A stretch of DNA of 64,000 bases from assembly GCA_034670405.1 (NCBI GenBank), contig JAXDDX010000073.1, positions 2,337,001-2,401,000 of the forward strand, given 5' to 3'. This document shows, in pieces, positions 1-12,149 of this stretch. Numbering within the stretch: position 1 is the first letter of the stretch; each line of letters starts with the position of its first letter. The translations under genes were made by a program, and so were the position numbers. The stretch is from Hoplostethus atlanticus. Taxonomy: Eukaryota > Chordata > Actinopteri > Trachichthyiformes > Trachichthyidae. The notes below the pieces were generated by a model. The model searched no databases. It was not told the origin of the DNA and saw only the letters and a program-made list of their open reading frames with translations.

Positions 1-697
1 CCATTTTTACCATCCTTACAATGTACCATTACACACTGCATATAGAAAGATTGAAAACCCTTTTCACAGCAGCTATACAAATTTATTGCAATGCTATCAC
101 AGAACAGAGACACAACCAACACGCAATGCACAGGCCTGATAGGGAGAACTCCAGTACTAGGGATTTTAGGTTTATTGATCAGATTGGTTAAGAAAACTGC
201 ATGAGTACAACAGTTAACATATAGGAACAAAGCTTACAAACATTCTAAAACACTGTTCTTCCTCATTATAAACAATAAAACAATGTGTTTCCCTGTGAGT
301 TTATCCATCCCCACCCGACAGATTACATATAGCGTCTGTCATAAAGCATATGGAATGTTTCTCGGGCAAGCCCTCTCAGTTGTTGCCCCCAACTCCTGCA
401 AATGACATGCTTGCATGTTGACACAGTAACCTGCCCCACACCCTCCCCTCCCTCACATTGAAATGAAAACCACTGACATTAACAATGGCCGCAATTGTTC
501 TGCCGATGCAAAATTGTGGGATGTGGTGAAATCCCCGTCTCCAAATGTACTTTTTTCTTTCATAAAAAAAATGTGTTCTCTACAATCAAACTACTAAAAA
601 ACCTGTATTTAGAAAATAGTTGATAAAAATATTCCCCTGAATTGTACAAGAAAAAGAGGTACAGGGAGCACTGATAAAAGATGTGGTTTGAGAGATG
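1..697 (-). other. 3' UTR of the HMGN-family gene
   Basis: This is the DNA downstream of the HMGN stop codon (698-700). It is AT-rich and has no long reading frame. Minus-strand AATAAA polyadenylation signals occur at 82-87 and 171-176, so the transcript probably ends inside the first 200 bases or just past the window edge. HMGN mRNAs usually have 3' UTRs several times longer than their coding sequence, which fits. The exact end cannot be set from sequence alone. Confidence 0.6.
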
Positions 698-3003
698 TTA
701 TTCTGCTGCCTCCTCTTCCTGGTCGCCTGCTTCTGTAGCTGGTGCCTGAAACACAATTTTCAGAGTGTCAAAGCTGCAACAGCGAGGAGAGGATCTTCAC
801 TTTGCGTGTTTATATGATGCAGAATTCACAAAACAAATTATTTAACGGACAGTTGTGACATAAATGCCATATGCACCCCACATAACCCTTACCTCATCGT
901 CAGCTTTGGCTTCGCCGTTCTCAGTGGGAGCATCTGCCTCTTTCTCCTCAGGCTTGGCCTTCTCCACCTCTTTAGTTTTCTTAGTCTTAGCAGGTCCCTT
1001 CTGCAAGTAAAGATATGGAACAAGGCGATCACTCATTATTAACGGTTGAGCCAAATTACTTTGTGACAGATGAAACTTGATGATCTAACACAATGAAATC
1101 AGAACACGGTCCTACCTTTGGCTTGGGTTTGGGCTTCGGCTCTGCGTTTGCATTTGCGTTTGCATTTGTAGGCTTCTGTGATGGGAAAAAAAGTTTTAAT
1201 GTTTGCTCCCAGAATGCAGTGCATTGAATGCATATTGTCTATGACAGTCGGGCTAGTGTATACTTACATCTTTCAACCTTTCAGATCTCCTCTTGGCAGG
1301 CTGCAGAGAAGACACATTTATATTTAACATATCATCCAATATACCCAAAAGATGGGTTGTTACTGACATCTGGTGGATATACACACTAACTGTCTCATAA
1401 TGAATAAAGCACAGATTGTCCAAGCAACATCATACCACACTGATTATTCCTTACCTCTGCTACATCAGATTGAGCTTCTGGCTGTGGAAAATAAAAAAGG
1501 AAGATATGTTAGAGTCATTTGCTGAAATCCGCTGCCCTCTACAGAGCCTATGGAGAGTTTATTGGCGGGGGACAGTTTATGGGCTTTGAGTGTTAGTTAT
1601 GTAACTGCTCGTTCAGCTCATTATATTACACTTAGTTTCGACCGAGTGTTGTGATTGGCCGAGAGGCGTTCCATTGGTTCTAAAATCTCACGAGTGGGAA
1701 TCGCGATGTTTACATTCACTACATGAATTTAGAGATATCGACAACTCGTTACCTCGCAACGCATCGAAGGAACTACGTTTGTTGTAATGAAACAAGTTGG
1801 GATCGACTCGATACGCTGTTGTTTTGCATGCTCATATACGAAACGTTTTTGTATGACGGCATACAATGTAATAAAAGCGTAATATGCTATTCAACGCAGG
1901 TCTGTTCTCCGAGACCTTGCCAATGATGTGCCTACTATTAAACTCTCGGGGCTCTTTAGAGGGGCGCTCCGCCTCCTCGCGACACATTCATCCACTGGTA
2001 ATAAACGGGATTGCCAGACCACGGCGAAAGTGTCCTCCCCCGTGCAAACCAGTGTACTGAGTGTTCCCGCCATCCGTTTGAAACAGTAACTCCGAGATGC
2101 TCAGCGACTCTCAGTCCTGGTAGCAGAATCTCCTCCAAGCCCCAGCAACAAGAGCAGCGCTGTGCTGACGGAGGCTGGCCATTGCATAACCAACAAATGG
2201 CCTGAACCGACGATAAATCGAAAAGGACACTCGGCATACAAATAAATGTTCACTAATGCATAGAATCGTGACCGTACAAAAACAAAAAAATGTGTCATGC
2301 ACGTTATGGCTATGCGAGAACGTGGTTAGGAAAATCATCTCCAAGTGTGTCTTGTTCAAAACGGAAGCCATAACCCAGACTTGGAGCCCATTTCGAAAAA
2401 ACAAAAAACATTAAGCAATTGTAAAATAAGCTAAGATATACCATAACGCCTACCGAATACTTGGATTTCTAAACACTGTGATTTCTGAATTATATTTTTC
2501 CAATTCCGGTCAAATTTGCTCTCAAATAAACTTTAGAATCCACCGTGTAAACGACCCCTATAGTAAATAATCAATATGCCGCCAACTTTCTCTGCAGAAA
2601 TGCAATCTAACGACGGAGAAAACGTCCCCGCCGTTGTTCTGTACTGTATCTACATGTCGTATTTATAAACAACTGTAGTTGTACATGTCACAGTCCTGCT
2701 GTTAAACCCGGCACATTAGAAGCAGCTGGAGAAAATCAATTCGCACAAAGATAATCATTGCACGAAGAAGATAAGACCAAGTATTAGGTCTTAACAGAAG
2801 CTGCATACTAAACTCTTGGCTGCAAGACACAATGCTGACATTCGGTCGGAACAAAAAGCAATGGACATTCATAGCAACATTTTCAGAACTCTAACCGCAA
2901 ACTGTAACAAGCGCATTTCGCAAATTGCAATTGTGGTTTATAAATGCTGTATTGCTGAATGCATGGAAAATATCATTCTACTCACTTTGGTCCTTTTAGG
3001 CAT
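698..3003 (-). CDS. hmgn1: HMGN-family nucleosome-binding protein (six exons)
   Basis: HMGN proteins bind nucleosomes beside the acidic patch and loosen chromatin. Coding exons on the minus strand are 2986-3003, 1455-1481, 1268-1300, 1116-1175, 893-1000 and 698-745. All are phase 0 with GT/AG sites and total 97 aa, the usual HMGN size. The protein starts MPKRTK, close to the family start MPKRK, and the tiny first exon is also a family trait. Exon 3 gives PAKRRSERLKD, the nucleosome-binding core, where the usual form is RRSARLSA. Exon 4 holds an Asn-Ala repeat followed by a Lys-Pro repeat. Exon 5 is Lys/Glu-rich and contains PTENGEAKA, like the PAENGE motif of the family. The tail is acidic. 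The symbol hmgn1 rests on synteny (igsf5, pcp4, dscam follow); by sequence it could be another fish HMGN paralogue. Confidence 0.85.
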
Positions 3004-3300
3004 GGTTGGTTTGTGTGGGGTGTTTTTAAAAGGAAAAAAGGAGCAAAATGTTACTAAGTACAGGAGAAAATACAGTGGTATATTCTGTATACGGTTGTGC
3101 CAGTACGGTCTATTACAGCGAAGCGAGACGTTAATGTTCCATTGGAAGAAAAACTAGCTCAAACCGGATTGGATTCTCCCCCTCCCTCCCTATTCAAATC
3201 ATTATAGTCCCTGCGTGAGTGACATGGCCAAACCCCGCCCCTGGCACCCGTTGATTGGCTGAAACAGTCGTCAACAATGCGATTTCAAATCTGAGCTATT
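3004..3300 (-). promoter_or_regulatory. Probable hmgn promoter and 5' UTR
   Basis: Directly upstream of the HMGN start codon on the minus strand. A GC box (CCCGCCCC at 3234-3241) and a CCAAT box (ATTGG on the plus strand, 3254-3258) lie about 230-255 bases above the ATG. No TATA box is obvious, as expected for a broadly expressed chromatin gene. A second cluster with two CCAAT-type motifs sits in intron 1 near 1655-1680 and could serve an alternative start. Confidence 0.45.
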
Positions 3301-4433
3301 ACCTGTGTGGATACATCACACGTCAATCAACAAATATCTAGGTCTATTTGTCTTTCTCTGTGCAGCCATGAGATCTGCTACAACACAAATCTGTCCTTAA
3401 TTCTGCCTTTCGCGTTGTTCAGGAACATTTTTATCTCCCATTTTTATCGTTATATGTTAATATGGCATTGCATTGTCACTCCCCGTTGTTGTGCCGTCTA
3501 AATTGCGTTTGTTACTCGAACGAAAGAGGAAAATGTGGCATGTGTATTGGCAGTAGACCGAGAGGGGTGTGTGCTCCCCTACCCAAGCCTTTTGTACACG
3601 GGCTTGGGAAAATGGCGACAGGGTACGAGTGGTTGCTGGTCCTAGGGTCTGTCTCTTGTACAACCCGCTCACTATGTTGTCACCGTCCATTTCCTCCATT
3701 GTGTCTAGCAGCTTAGTCCAGCCCAAATACGAGGGCGGGCGGTAGCAGCCCTCTTATACTGTGTTGAAGTCAAGATATCCTACTTCATCATGGAGACGTT
3801 CATTTTCATAAGGTGAATGATGGTGACAACCCTGACAATGTTGCCTCTTAATTTATTCACTGCCCTGAGCAAACTAAAACAGCGTGTTGTGCTTTCACCA
3901 AGCGTGGACTACTTTCCAGAAAATAAACTCCAGAATGTCTTATTTATTCCATATGTTACAGGGAAGAAAAAAATGCCAAAAATGAATATGCCATGGTTAT
4001 TAAAAGAAAATGTATTTCACAATTAAGACAATTTCTCCATGTGGCTGACACGCCTGACCACCTCGATTCCTTGTATATTGTATTTCCCAGTTTTCATTTT
4101 ATTGGAACCATGGTCAAAGTTGAAGTTGGGTAAAATAGTGCCTATTTTAATCTACGTGAATTGTTTAGTAATTGAATTGTACAGGTCTATTTGAGCATTA
4201 CCAACGTTAATATATAAAACATTTTTATATATGAACATAGATTCTTGAAGGGTTCAACTTTATTTAGAAAAAAAAAGAAAAGAACACAGTATTTTAAAGC
4301 TGCACTGTAACATTTTATGCTCATTTTCAGTCTAGTTCATGAAGTGGGGCTCCAACAGACAAGACTGGCCCCGCCCCCTTCATTGGGCCGCTGTAGTTTC
4401 ACTCCATTCACCCCAATGAAGTTTTGGAGTCTG

Positions 4434-4866
4434 GTAGGTGCATACAGAAGCGTGATGCATTCACTTGAGAAAAAAATGTTTGCCCTGTTTTTCTGAATTA
4501 ATGAGATTATTATCTCAGAATTCTGAGAAAAGTTTTCATGGAAAAAAAAAATTCTGCTGTTGTTTTTCTGAATTAACGAGATACCTCAAAATCCCAAGAG
4601 AAGCTCTCATTTACTTGAGAGCTCGATTTCATGGACGCAAACATGTCCCGCCTGTTTAGTTTAACTAATACCTTAGATACCTTACCTGTATTGATCCCGT
4701 ACTTGAAATCATATAGCACTGTTGGAGGGTCAGGCTGATTAGCAGCAGCAACCGTACTCCATGCAGGTGAGAGCTTCTTGCAGGATTTTCCAGGAAAACT
4801 CATTAATTCAGAAAAACAGGGCAAACATTTTTTTCTCAAGTGAATGCATTGCACTTCCGTAGGTAC
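4434..4866. repeat. Fold-back element with ~70-bp inverted ends
   Basis: The arm at about 4434-4505 and the arm at about 4795-4866 are near-perfect reverse complements. Both contain GCATTCACTTGAG and a run matching TTTGCCCTGTTTTTCTGAA. The spacer is about 290 bases and repeats part of the arm motif, with TTTTTCTGAATTAA near 4563-4576. The structure fits a non-autonomous DNA transposon (MITE or fold-back). No target duplication could be fixed, so the ends are approximate. Confidence 0.6.
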
Positions 4867-7800
4867 ACTATACACTAAAGTTTTCTCCGAGCACAGGAAG
4901 TCACAAATTGAAACTTACGAGCCTGCTATCGCTGCAGAAAGCTAAGGGTAGTCAAGTCTTCATGAATAGAAACAGTTACCTCTGGCTGACTACTTCATAG
5001 TTTCAACTTCAGAAAGTTTCATAGTGCAGGTTTGAAATACATGTTTCACTGCCACATACTTGAAGTCTTTGTGAAAAGCCTAATCAGTCCCTTTTCAAAA
5101 GTAAAAAATGGCTTCAAACCAATGATTAAAAACATAAAAATCAACCATTTTAGCCAAATTCACTCTCAAGTGAATACAGAAAACCCACTGTGGAAACAAC
5201 CTCCTATAGAACATTTGCAGAAATTCCCATTTCATGGGAATACAAATGGTGCATTTAATGGCCAAACTTGACTTGTTAGCCTCATCATTGATACAACATT
5301 CAAACAATGTAGGGCGTATTTTTGTAGAAAGGGTTATTTACTGAACCATAGGAGCAAATGTTTATGTAAATAAATGCCTTGTTTGTGGTTCTTCTTACCT
5401 CTGGCAAATTAGTGTTGTGAGCAACCCATGAATAAATGCCACAGGCAAGTTCATCCAAGGCGAAGCTAGTTACAGGACTTTGTAGTGTTTATACGCCCAT
5501 TTTAATTTGCAGATATTTTTTAATTTTTTGAATCCAACCTTTATCCAGGTGAGTGCTGTTGAGGCTCAGCCTTAAAACAGCAATGTAAAATACACCCGTC
5601 TTAGCAGCCCAAATCACAAAGTGGCACTGCAATAGAGAAACATGTCCCATGCTGTTTGCAGTTTACTTATGTTACATTACATGATTTCTGGGTATCAGCA
5701 GTTTCCAACAGGTTCATCTTCCGTAGTCCAAACAACTGCTTTAGACTCGATATCTTTAAGTTGCTTTAAGTTTCGAGGCTTTCTGCAGACTGTTCCACTC
5801 AGGGAGGACGAGATCACCGAGTGTTTCTTTCCCACCCTTTAGGGATGGTCACCAGAAATGCCTATTCAGACCTCAGACAATCCTGTCTTCTACTTTTGGT
5901 TATATACTTAAAAAGTTGGGAAACTGCCTGCGTGGCCTTAATAGTAGCAGTATACCAGCGACGGCCTACACGGAAATGAGCCAGCCCTGAGATGTACTGT
6001 AGAATGAAGATTCAGGGCATCTGTTGAAGTAACAGAAACGGGCAGGAAGCATTACTGGTGCTTGTTGATTCCAGCACAGTAGAACAGTAACCTTATTGAT
6101 GTGATTTGGGATTTGTTCAGAACAACATAGGAGTCCAATTTACAGCATAAACTTTGAATTCCTTTCTGGTAGACTATTAAGTTACATGTCAAGATCAGCG
6201 AGCGTGGGGGGGTCGCTGCGGAGCTTGTGTGACATTTGAGCGCTAAAACGTCAATAACCTGGCAACCTGGCCACGTTTGTTACGGTCATTGAAGTTCCTC
6301 CAGCTCTGAAGTGAAAGGCAACTTGCAAAATGGCTCCATTGGTTTCCACCCCGTCTTGCCCAACTGGCTTTACAGGAAAGGAAAACGACCACACGTACTG
6401 TATATCCGCTGCAGTGCTCGAGAGGACAGGGGGGTGGGGGGTGGGGGGTCGGGGGGGAGAAGGAAAGGTGGGGGAAGGAGCGCTAGGTAGGTCTCAGATA
6501 ACAATGCTAAGTGTTGACTTGGGGGAGCCTTTCCATCACAGCTGCTGCCTGTTGCTGTCCCCTCACTCTTTTTCACTCTCGTTTTCCCTCTTGTTCTCCT
6601 AATGGAAACACTGGGACGAAGGAGCAGGACCACAGGCTCCAAATAAAAACTCATATGTGCCATCGATTGTTTGAAATATTATTGTTTCACCTCACAGCAG
6701 GGAATGATCACGTGAAGTAATTTCATGAATTATCGTATGGAGTATGGAGTCGTCTGCTTGGAGGTGAAATAGAGACCTTCACGTAATCCTCAGGGGAGAG
6801 AGCGACAGGATGAAGGTAAAGGTGACCTCAGCCAAAGCCTCTTTGAGGAAGGGCAACTTGTTCCTTTATCTTCTTCACGCCCTCTGTCTGCCTCTCTCTG
6901 TCTCTCTGTCTCTCTCTCTCCCACACACACATGCCCACACACACACCACTTGCCACAAGCCACAAGCATTTGGTTCAGTCTTGCAGACCAACAACAGGTG
7001 AGACTGAGCAGCTGTGTTGTGCATAAACACCACGTTGGTCAGTGTAGTACGTGCTGCAGCAGGGACGTAAAGGAGATGAGGGAATTAATTATGAATGGAT
7101 GAGCGGCATGTAAGGAAAAGATGAGTCTCCTTCTCCCCCCCTCCCTCCCTCTCTCTCTCTCTCTCTCCCTCCCACTAAGTGGATTTTGAACGGTGGCCTT
7201 CCTATCTGGGGTGGCAGGTAAAGCCAGATTACTCCAGTGTGCCTGAGAGGGGCTCAAGCACAGACATATGTTCATTCAGTACTAATACAATAATGTTTAA
7301 ATGGTCTACCAAGAGCTAATTGATGAAAAGAAAATCTAAAACAATCATTCTAAATGTACTTAGTCTGACTAAGTACACAGTATTATTAAAATGTGTTAAC
7401 TACAATGTAAATATGGCATCTGAGTAACATGATACATGATATATAATAAAGCAATCAAGTCCAAATTAAACAACAGGGTGAAAACTATTATAAAGTGGAT
7501 TTTACCTTCACATGTATTTCTAAAATGTTTTTAAAAATTGCAATAATGCAATCATTCTGTTGCATATCAACATTTTCCAAAAAAAGTCAAGGGGTGAATT
7601 TTTTTGGGCAGCAACTGTACGTCCAGTAACATGTCTCCCTGTATGTCGTGCACGGTAGTGAGCTGTACATTTTCACTGCAGAACAATCACAGGCTGTTTA
7701 TTCATTTGACATTCACAGGCTGTTTATTCATTTGACATTTACAGTTACTTCATGTAAAAGGTCACTCTCTGTTTCAACCAATTTGATCCATTTTTTTTTT

Positions 7801-8959
7801 TTTTCAAGTGGTGTTCTTTGGCTTCTAAAAAAAAAAAATGTTTTCCCAAGGATGGCAAGGTCTGCACAAGTGCCCCCCCAGCTCAGAGTTGAATCATCAC
7901 TACTTTATAATGTGTCTTCACATTGGAAAGATACTGGCTTGTCTTTGTCCGCTCAGTCCAGAGGATTTTGTCTGTTGCTGTCTGTAGAGAGGAGCACCCA
8001 AGCCCCGGGAGCGATCTACACATCAGACAGGACGGACAGTTGCCCCAGTGGAAACAGAGCTTAATGAAAGCTCAGTAAGAACAGAAACAATGAACCCCTT
8101 GGCGGCTTTAGCCATTGATTAGCCCACTGAATGACACAACAACAACAACAACAAATCCCACAAGAGGGATTAAGGCGGTGCTCCGGAGGCGTGTCTTTTT
8201 ATCTGGAAAGTATTCTTGTGGGGCCATAACTCATCCCCTCCCGTAGAGGCCGGGGACAATAAGCGTGCATTGGGAGTTATGACTGATGATCCGGACCCAG
8301 AGGCTCCCACGACAGAAATTACTGAATTACATCCATTACAGGCCATATGCAGGGAATCCAAACAATTACCATGGGTGACCCCTCCCCCCACAATCTATTT
8401 CCTGTTTTTCATGGTTGTCTGCTTTCCTCTCCCTATACAACACCAGCTGCTGTGTCTGGAGACATTCCAGCTCTCGCTATACTGTTGCCCTCATAAAAAC
8501 CACGATGGCGGGCCAGACCCTCCCCAGAACAGTGGGCGGACAGAGCTCATGTCCAAGTTCTCTCCGCCGCGTCTTGTAGCGTCTGCTGGTCAGCAGGTCG
8601 TTTCAGAGATGGTTAAGCAGCTAACTGTTTCATCCGACATCAGTATAGTGAAAAGGGACTTTATGATATTTGATAAGCAAATAAAAAAGTGTGTAAATGG
8701 ATTCTGTGTGGGATGACCCTTTACTCCATCCCTAGAGACATGGATGGTCATGGGTGTTGCTTAGTAACCCCTGACTCAACACCAGCTCACTTGTAGATGT
8801 TCAGCGTCTCACCATGGTGATGCCAGCGCTGTTACATCTTTACATCCCCGTGCTTATTGGCTCATAACGTCCAAAGGAGCCGTGGCGCGCAGATTAACAA
8901 CGCGCAGCTTTCTTTTGTTCATAAATACAAGAGAAGCGACCTCAGGGGCCACGAAGGTT

Positions 8960-9140
8960 GCCAGTTCCATCGCTATGCCTCTTGAGCAAGGCACTGAACC
9001 CCAGTGGAGCCACCAGTAGGAGACTGTGGTGGTACTGGGCAGCTCCCAGGAGTGGGTATGAGTAACTGTGAGAGTGGGAAGTGGGGAGGTTGCTGAAAAA
9101 GAGCATGTGTTCTCAGCCAATATAAATAAAGGTAAAAAAA
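8960..9140 (+). repeat. SINE-like remnant
   Basis: Contains the phrase CTTGAGCAAGGCACTGAACCCCA, cut here into parts at 8981-9003, which recurs in tRNA-derived fish SINE bodies. It ends near 9118-9137 in ATAAATAAAGGT followed by an A run, which resembles a SINE 3' tail. No clear A and B promoter boxes remain at the 5' end, so the copy looks truncated. Confidence 0.45.
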
Positions 9141-10170
9141 AAATGATGAATGATGAAAAAAAAAGTGTGGAGGTCGGAGATTGGAGCCATTTCATGCCTA
9201 TAAAGAGCATTCTGGAGCCATATTTTGGGTTATTTCAATAAAAACTGTCACAACTCAAAACCATTTGTAGATTTATTTTCTAACCGTGATGTATTAAATA
9301 GATTCCCATGCACTTATCTTTTTAAAAAATATATAATTCATGTATATACCAAATTTTGGCATCACTGCTTAATGCTGGCTGGCAGATATTTCTTTTACCT
9401 TTCTTTTTTACCTCTTTTACCGGATATAAAACAATATGGTGTGACATACTTGCACTCAGCAAGAAACCAATTTGAGTTCACTGACTTTTTTAAATGTCAG
9501 ACATAATGGACTGTATGTAACTATCTCTATACTCAGCATGACAATGTGACTAGGCTGACCTCAATCTGACAGAGTCCTCTAGTGGCCAACATGCAGACTG
9601 TCACTCAGCCACGTTACCAACTATTCTCAAAAAAGCTCAGTTTGCTCACTTTTCAGAGCAAAGGAACCCGTGCCATATATCCACTGACCGGCTCCACGTC
9701 CCGTATTACTGTATGCTGTCTGGTTGACCTTGGTGGTTGTGATCTTCCCACTGACAGTCATCAAAATGTGTCACAGCCCCACAGCAGGAGCGTGAACTCT
9801 TTCTGCTGGACCACTTCACTGTGTCCGCAACCCGTCCACCTTTCATATCATCATCACCCTGCAAGGCCGCGACCCGACCTGGTGATCTGAACAGACGGTT
9901 GGCTTGTAATATCCCGAAGACAGGTTTGTGATCATGGTTGAGGAGCAGCGATGTAATAAAACAACAACAACAACAACAACCAAAATCAATTATATTTTCA
10001 GAAAGGAATGACTTTGACTTTTCATATAACGTGGCATCATATCATACGTTGATCATCTGATAATTACATGGCAAATAAGCACCAATACAAAACAAAAATG
10101 AATTATAGTTTCAGAAAATAAATGTGTAAAAGTGACCATATTTTCCCAACATATAACTCCCATCATCATA

Positions 10171-10380
10171 TACAGTACTGTGCAAAAGTCATAGGCACCC
10201 TAGGTTTTTATATAAATTTGGTCTTAGATGTTTATGTTTTTATATTCTGCATTAGTGTTTTACATTATTGCTCTTTATATTACATGTTTTGATATTTAGA
10301 AACTTTTAATTGCATTATTTAGCATCTTTTTTGCTTTTTTTTTTTTTTACATGTGCCTAAGACCTTTGCACAGTACTGTA
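10171..10380. mobile_element. Mariner/Tc1-type MITE with TA duplication
   Basis: The left end at 10173 reads CAGTACTGTGCAAAAGTC and the right end at 10378 is its near reverse complement (GACCTTTGCACAGTACTG). Both are flanked by TA (10171-10172 and 10379-10380), the target site used by Tc1/mariner elements. The interior of about 200 bases is AT-rich and has no reading frame. This is therefore a non-autonomous copy mobilised in trans. The terminal motif is widespread in fish genomes. Confidence 0.8.
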
Positions 10381-10543
10381 CAAGCCATAAATATTGCTAA
10401 ACGGAGTATAGGTGGGTTTGTCCTCCACTGTATCCCTATTGAGGAGTAACAGATTACATGTAATGGGAGTATCATCAACTGTAAAAGCAGTTACTGTAAA
10501 ACACTGTTGTCAGATTCCAGATAACATGAGGGGAAATGCAAAA

Positions 10544-10905
10544 CAGGGTTCCCACTGGTCATGGAATTTCTGGAATATCATGGAATTTAGAGAGGTGTAT
10601 TCCAGAGAGGGGAAGTCAGGAAATTTGATGAATTATTTGGGGAATATCAGGAAATTTTACAAATCGGCCAATATGCCAGAATGCATTTTCTAACACTTTT
10701 TAAACATCTGTTGCATTTGATGGTTTTTCAGCTGGTTTTGTCCTCAGTGAGCCCAACCGTGGCGGAAACCATGTTTAGAAGTGTTCTGAGCAGAAAAACA
10801 ACATTAACAAACCAGGAGGGAATACAGAATTTAGGTCATGGAAGATCTTGACTTAGATACAGAAAGTCATGGAAGTTTACATCAGGGCCACGATGGGAAA
10901 ACCTG
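10544..10905. repeat. hAT-like non-autonomous repeat
   Basis: Starts CAGGGTTCCCACTGGTCATGG and ends GGGAAAACCTG, which are imperfect inverted ends (CAGG...CCTG). The interior is built of repeated TCATGGAA and GGAATAT phrases. This looks like a dispersed fish DNA-transposon derivative. No 8-bp target duplication is visible, so the class assignment is weak. Confidence 0.45.
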
Positions 10906-12149
10906 ATCCAACGAATCAAAATAAACAACTAATCTAACAAATGGGCAGGACAGTTTAGCCGACTCAAACCAACACCATGGATATTATAGGATGTCCAGAA
11001 GTAATTGGTTGGTATACACCCCTCACTTAACTGCCAGTAGGTGAAAACTTAAGCTTTGCATTCGGTGACACACACAGAGTCAAGCAACCATTTGAGACCA
11101 GCCCTATTGGCTCACAGGTATGCCGAGGAGATAAGAACAATAATGGCCGGTCATGGACCTTGCTCCCAGCGTGAGTTTCACAGCCACAGGTGGGGTCCTG
11201 CTGCTCACCTGCGTTTCAGGAAATTAAGCTTTGATCCGTTTGACACACCACAGCGAGAGTCATCATACAGTAAGTTTGTCGAACAGCAGATGCTGTTGCC
11301 TACTGAATGTGGATTCTTTATGGGGAATATTTCGTTTTGGCTGGAGAGATCTGTAATAAGATGAGTGAGATGAGAAGATAAGTTATAATTTGGGTTAACT
11401 GTATGCTATGGAAAAAATTATATCAAAAGAAAACATGTATCACAGTAAAAACAAACTAATTATTAAAGATAAAAGGGATGAAAAAAAAGAAATTTGATAA
11501 TGTTGGCCTATATGCTATTTTAGTGTAATAATATGTTTATTTTGGTGTGTCGATATGAAGCTTGAAGGTTAAAGTTGAGAACCCCAGTAATGAAAGTAAA
11601 AGAAAAGAAAGAAAAATCATTTCAAAGAATCAAACAATTTGCAAAAGTATCACTTAAATATTAGAAATGGAAAAAACAAGAGTTCAGTTAAACCTTTAAA
11701 ACGTAAACAGCTCTTCCCTGAGCAAAGCCTCTAAACGTTGACGCCATCAACGCTTTCCTGATGCCCTGTCCTCCATTTACAGTGAAATAAAAGGTTGAGT
11801 TTACAGGCTAATACTTTTAGGTGTTACTCCTCAATAAGCTTCATTACATAGTGGAAAATGTATCCATGTACCTGCAACATTACTTTGAACGCTGTCCAGT
11901 TCCTGTTCTCTGTCACTAGCACAGCTAAAGGAAGTGTCGCGCCATTACTGTCTTCTCTCAAGCTCTGGAAGAGACATGTTCATGTATACTAAGCTATCCG
12001 ATATCAGAAGAACACAGGGATTTTGTTTTGAAGTACCAAATGCAAACCTAAACCTTTCTAAACCGTTTACAAATTGTGTTTTGTCACCAGTTTATTTATT
12101 TTTCTGTCTTTCAGGATAAGAGCACTGGCATGACTGTTACCTGGAAAAC

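Larger units (their letters stand above)
3301..12114. other. Intergenic region between hmgn and igsf5
   Basis: I find no credible coding exon here. The open frames present are short, lack family features and often run through simple repeats. The stretch holds the separately listed fold-back element, SINE-like remnant, mariner-type MITE and hAT-like repeat. It also has short tandem repeats: CA/CT runs near 6895-6948, a CT run near 7135-7172, G-rich sequence near 6430-6475, and AAC runs near 8138-8153 and 9960-9981. In human the genes GET1, LCA5L, SH3BGR and B3GALT5 lie in the equivalent interval; none is visible here. Confidence 0.6.

Noticed and set aside
2816..3157. 113-aa plus-strand open frame
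   Set aside because: It overlaps the first HMGN exon and its promoter on the other strand, has no domain and no splice context.
7648..8064. 138-aa plus-strand open frame
   Set aside because: It passes through T and A homopolymers and an imperfect internal duplication (TTCACAGGCTGTTTATTCATTTG); no family features.
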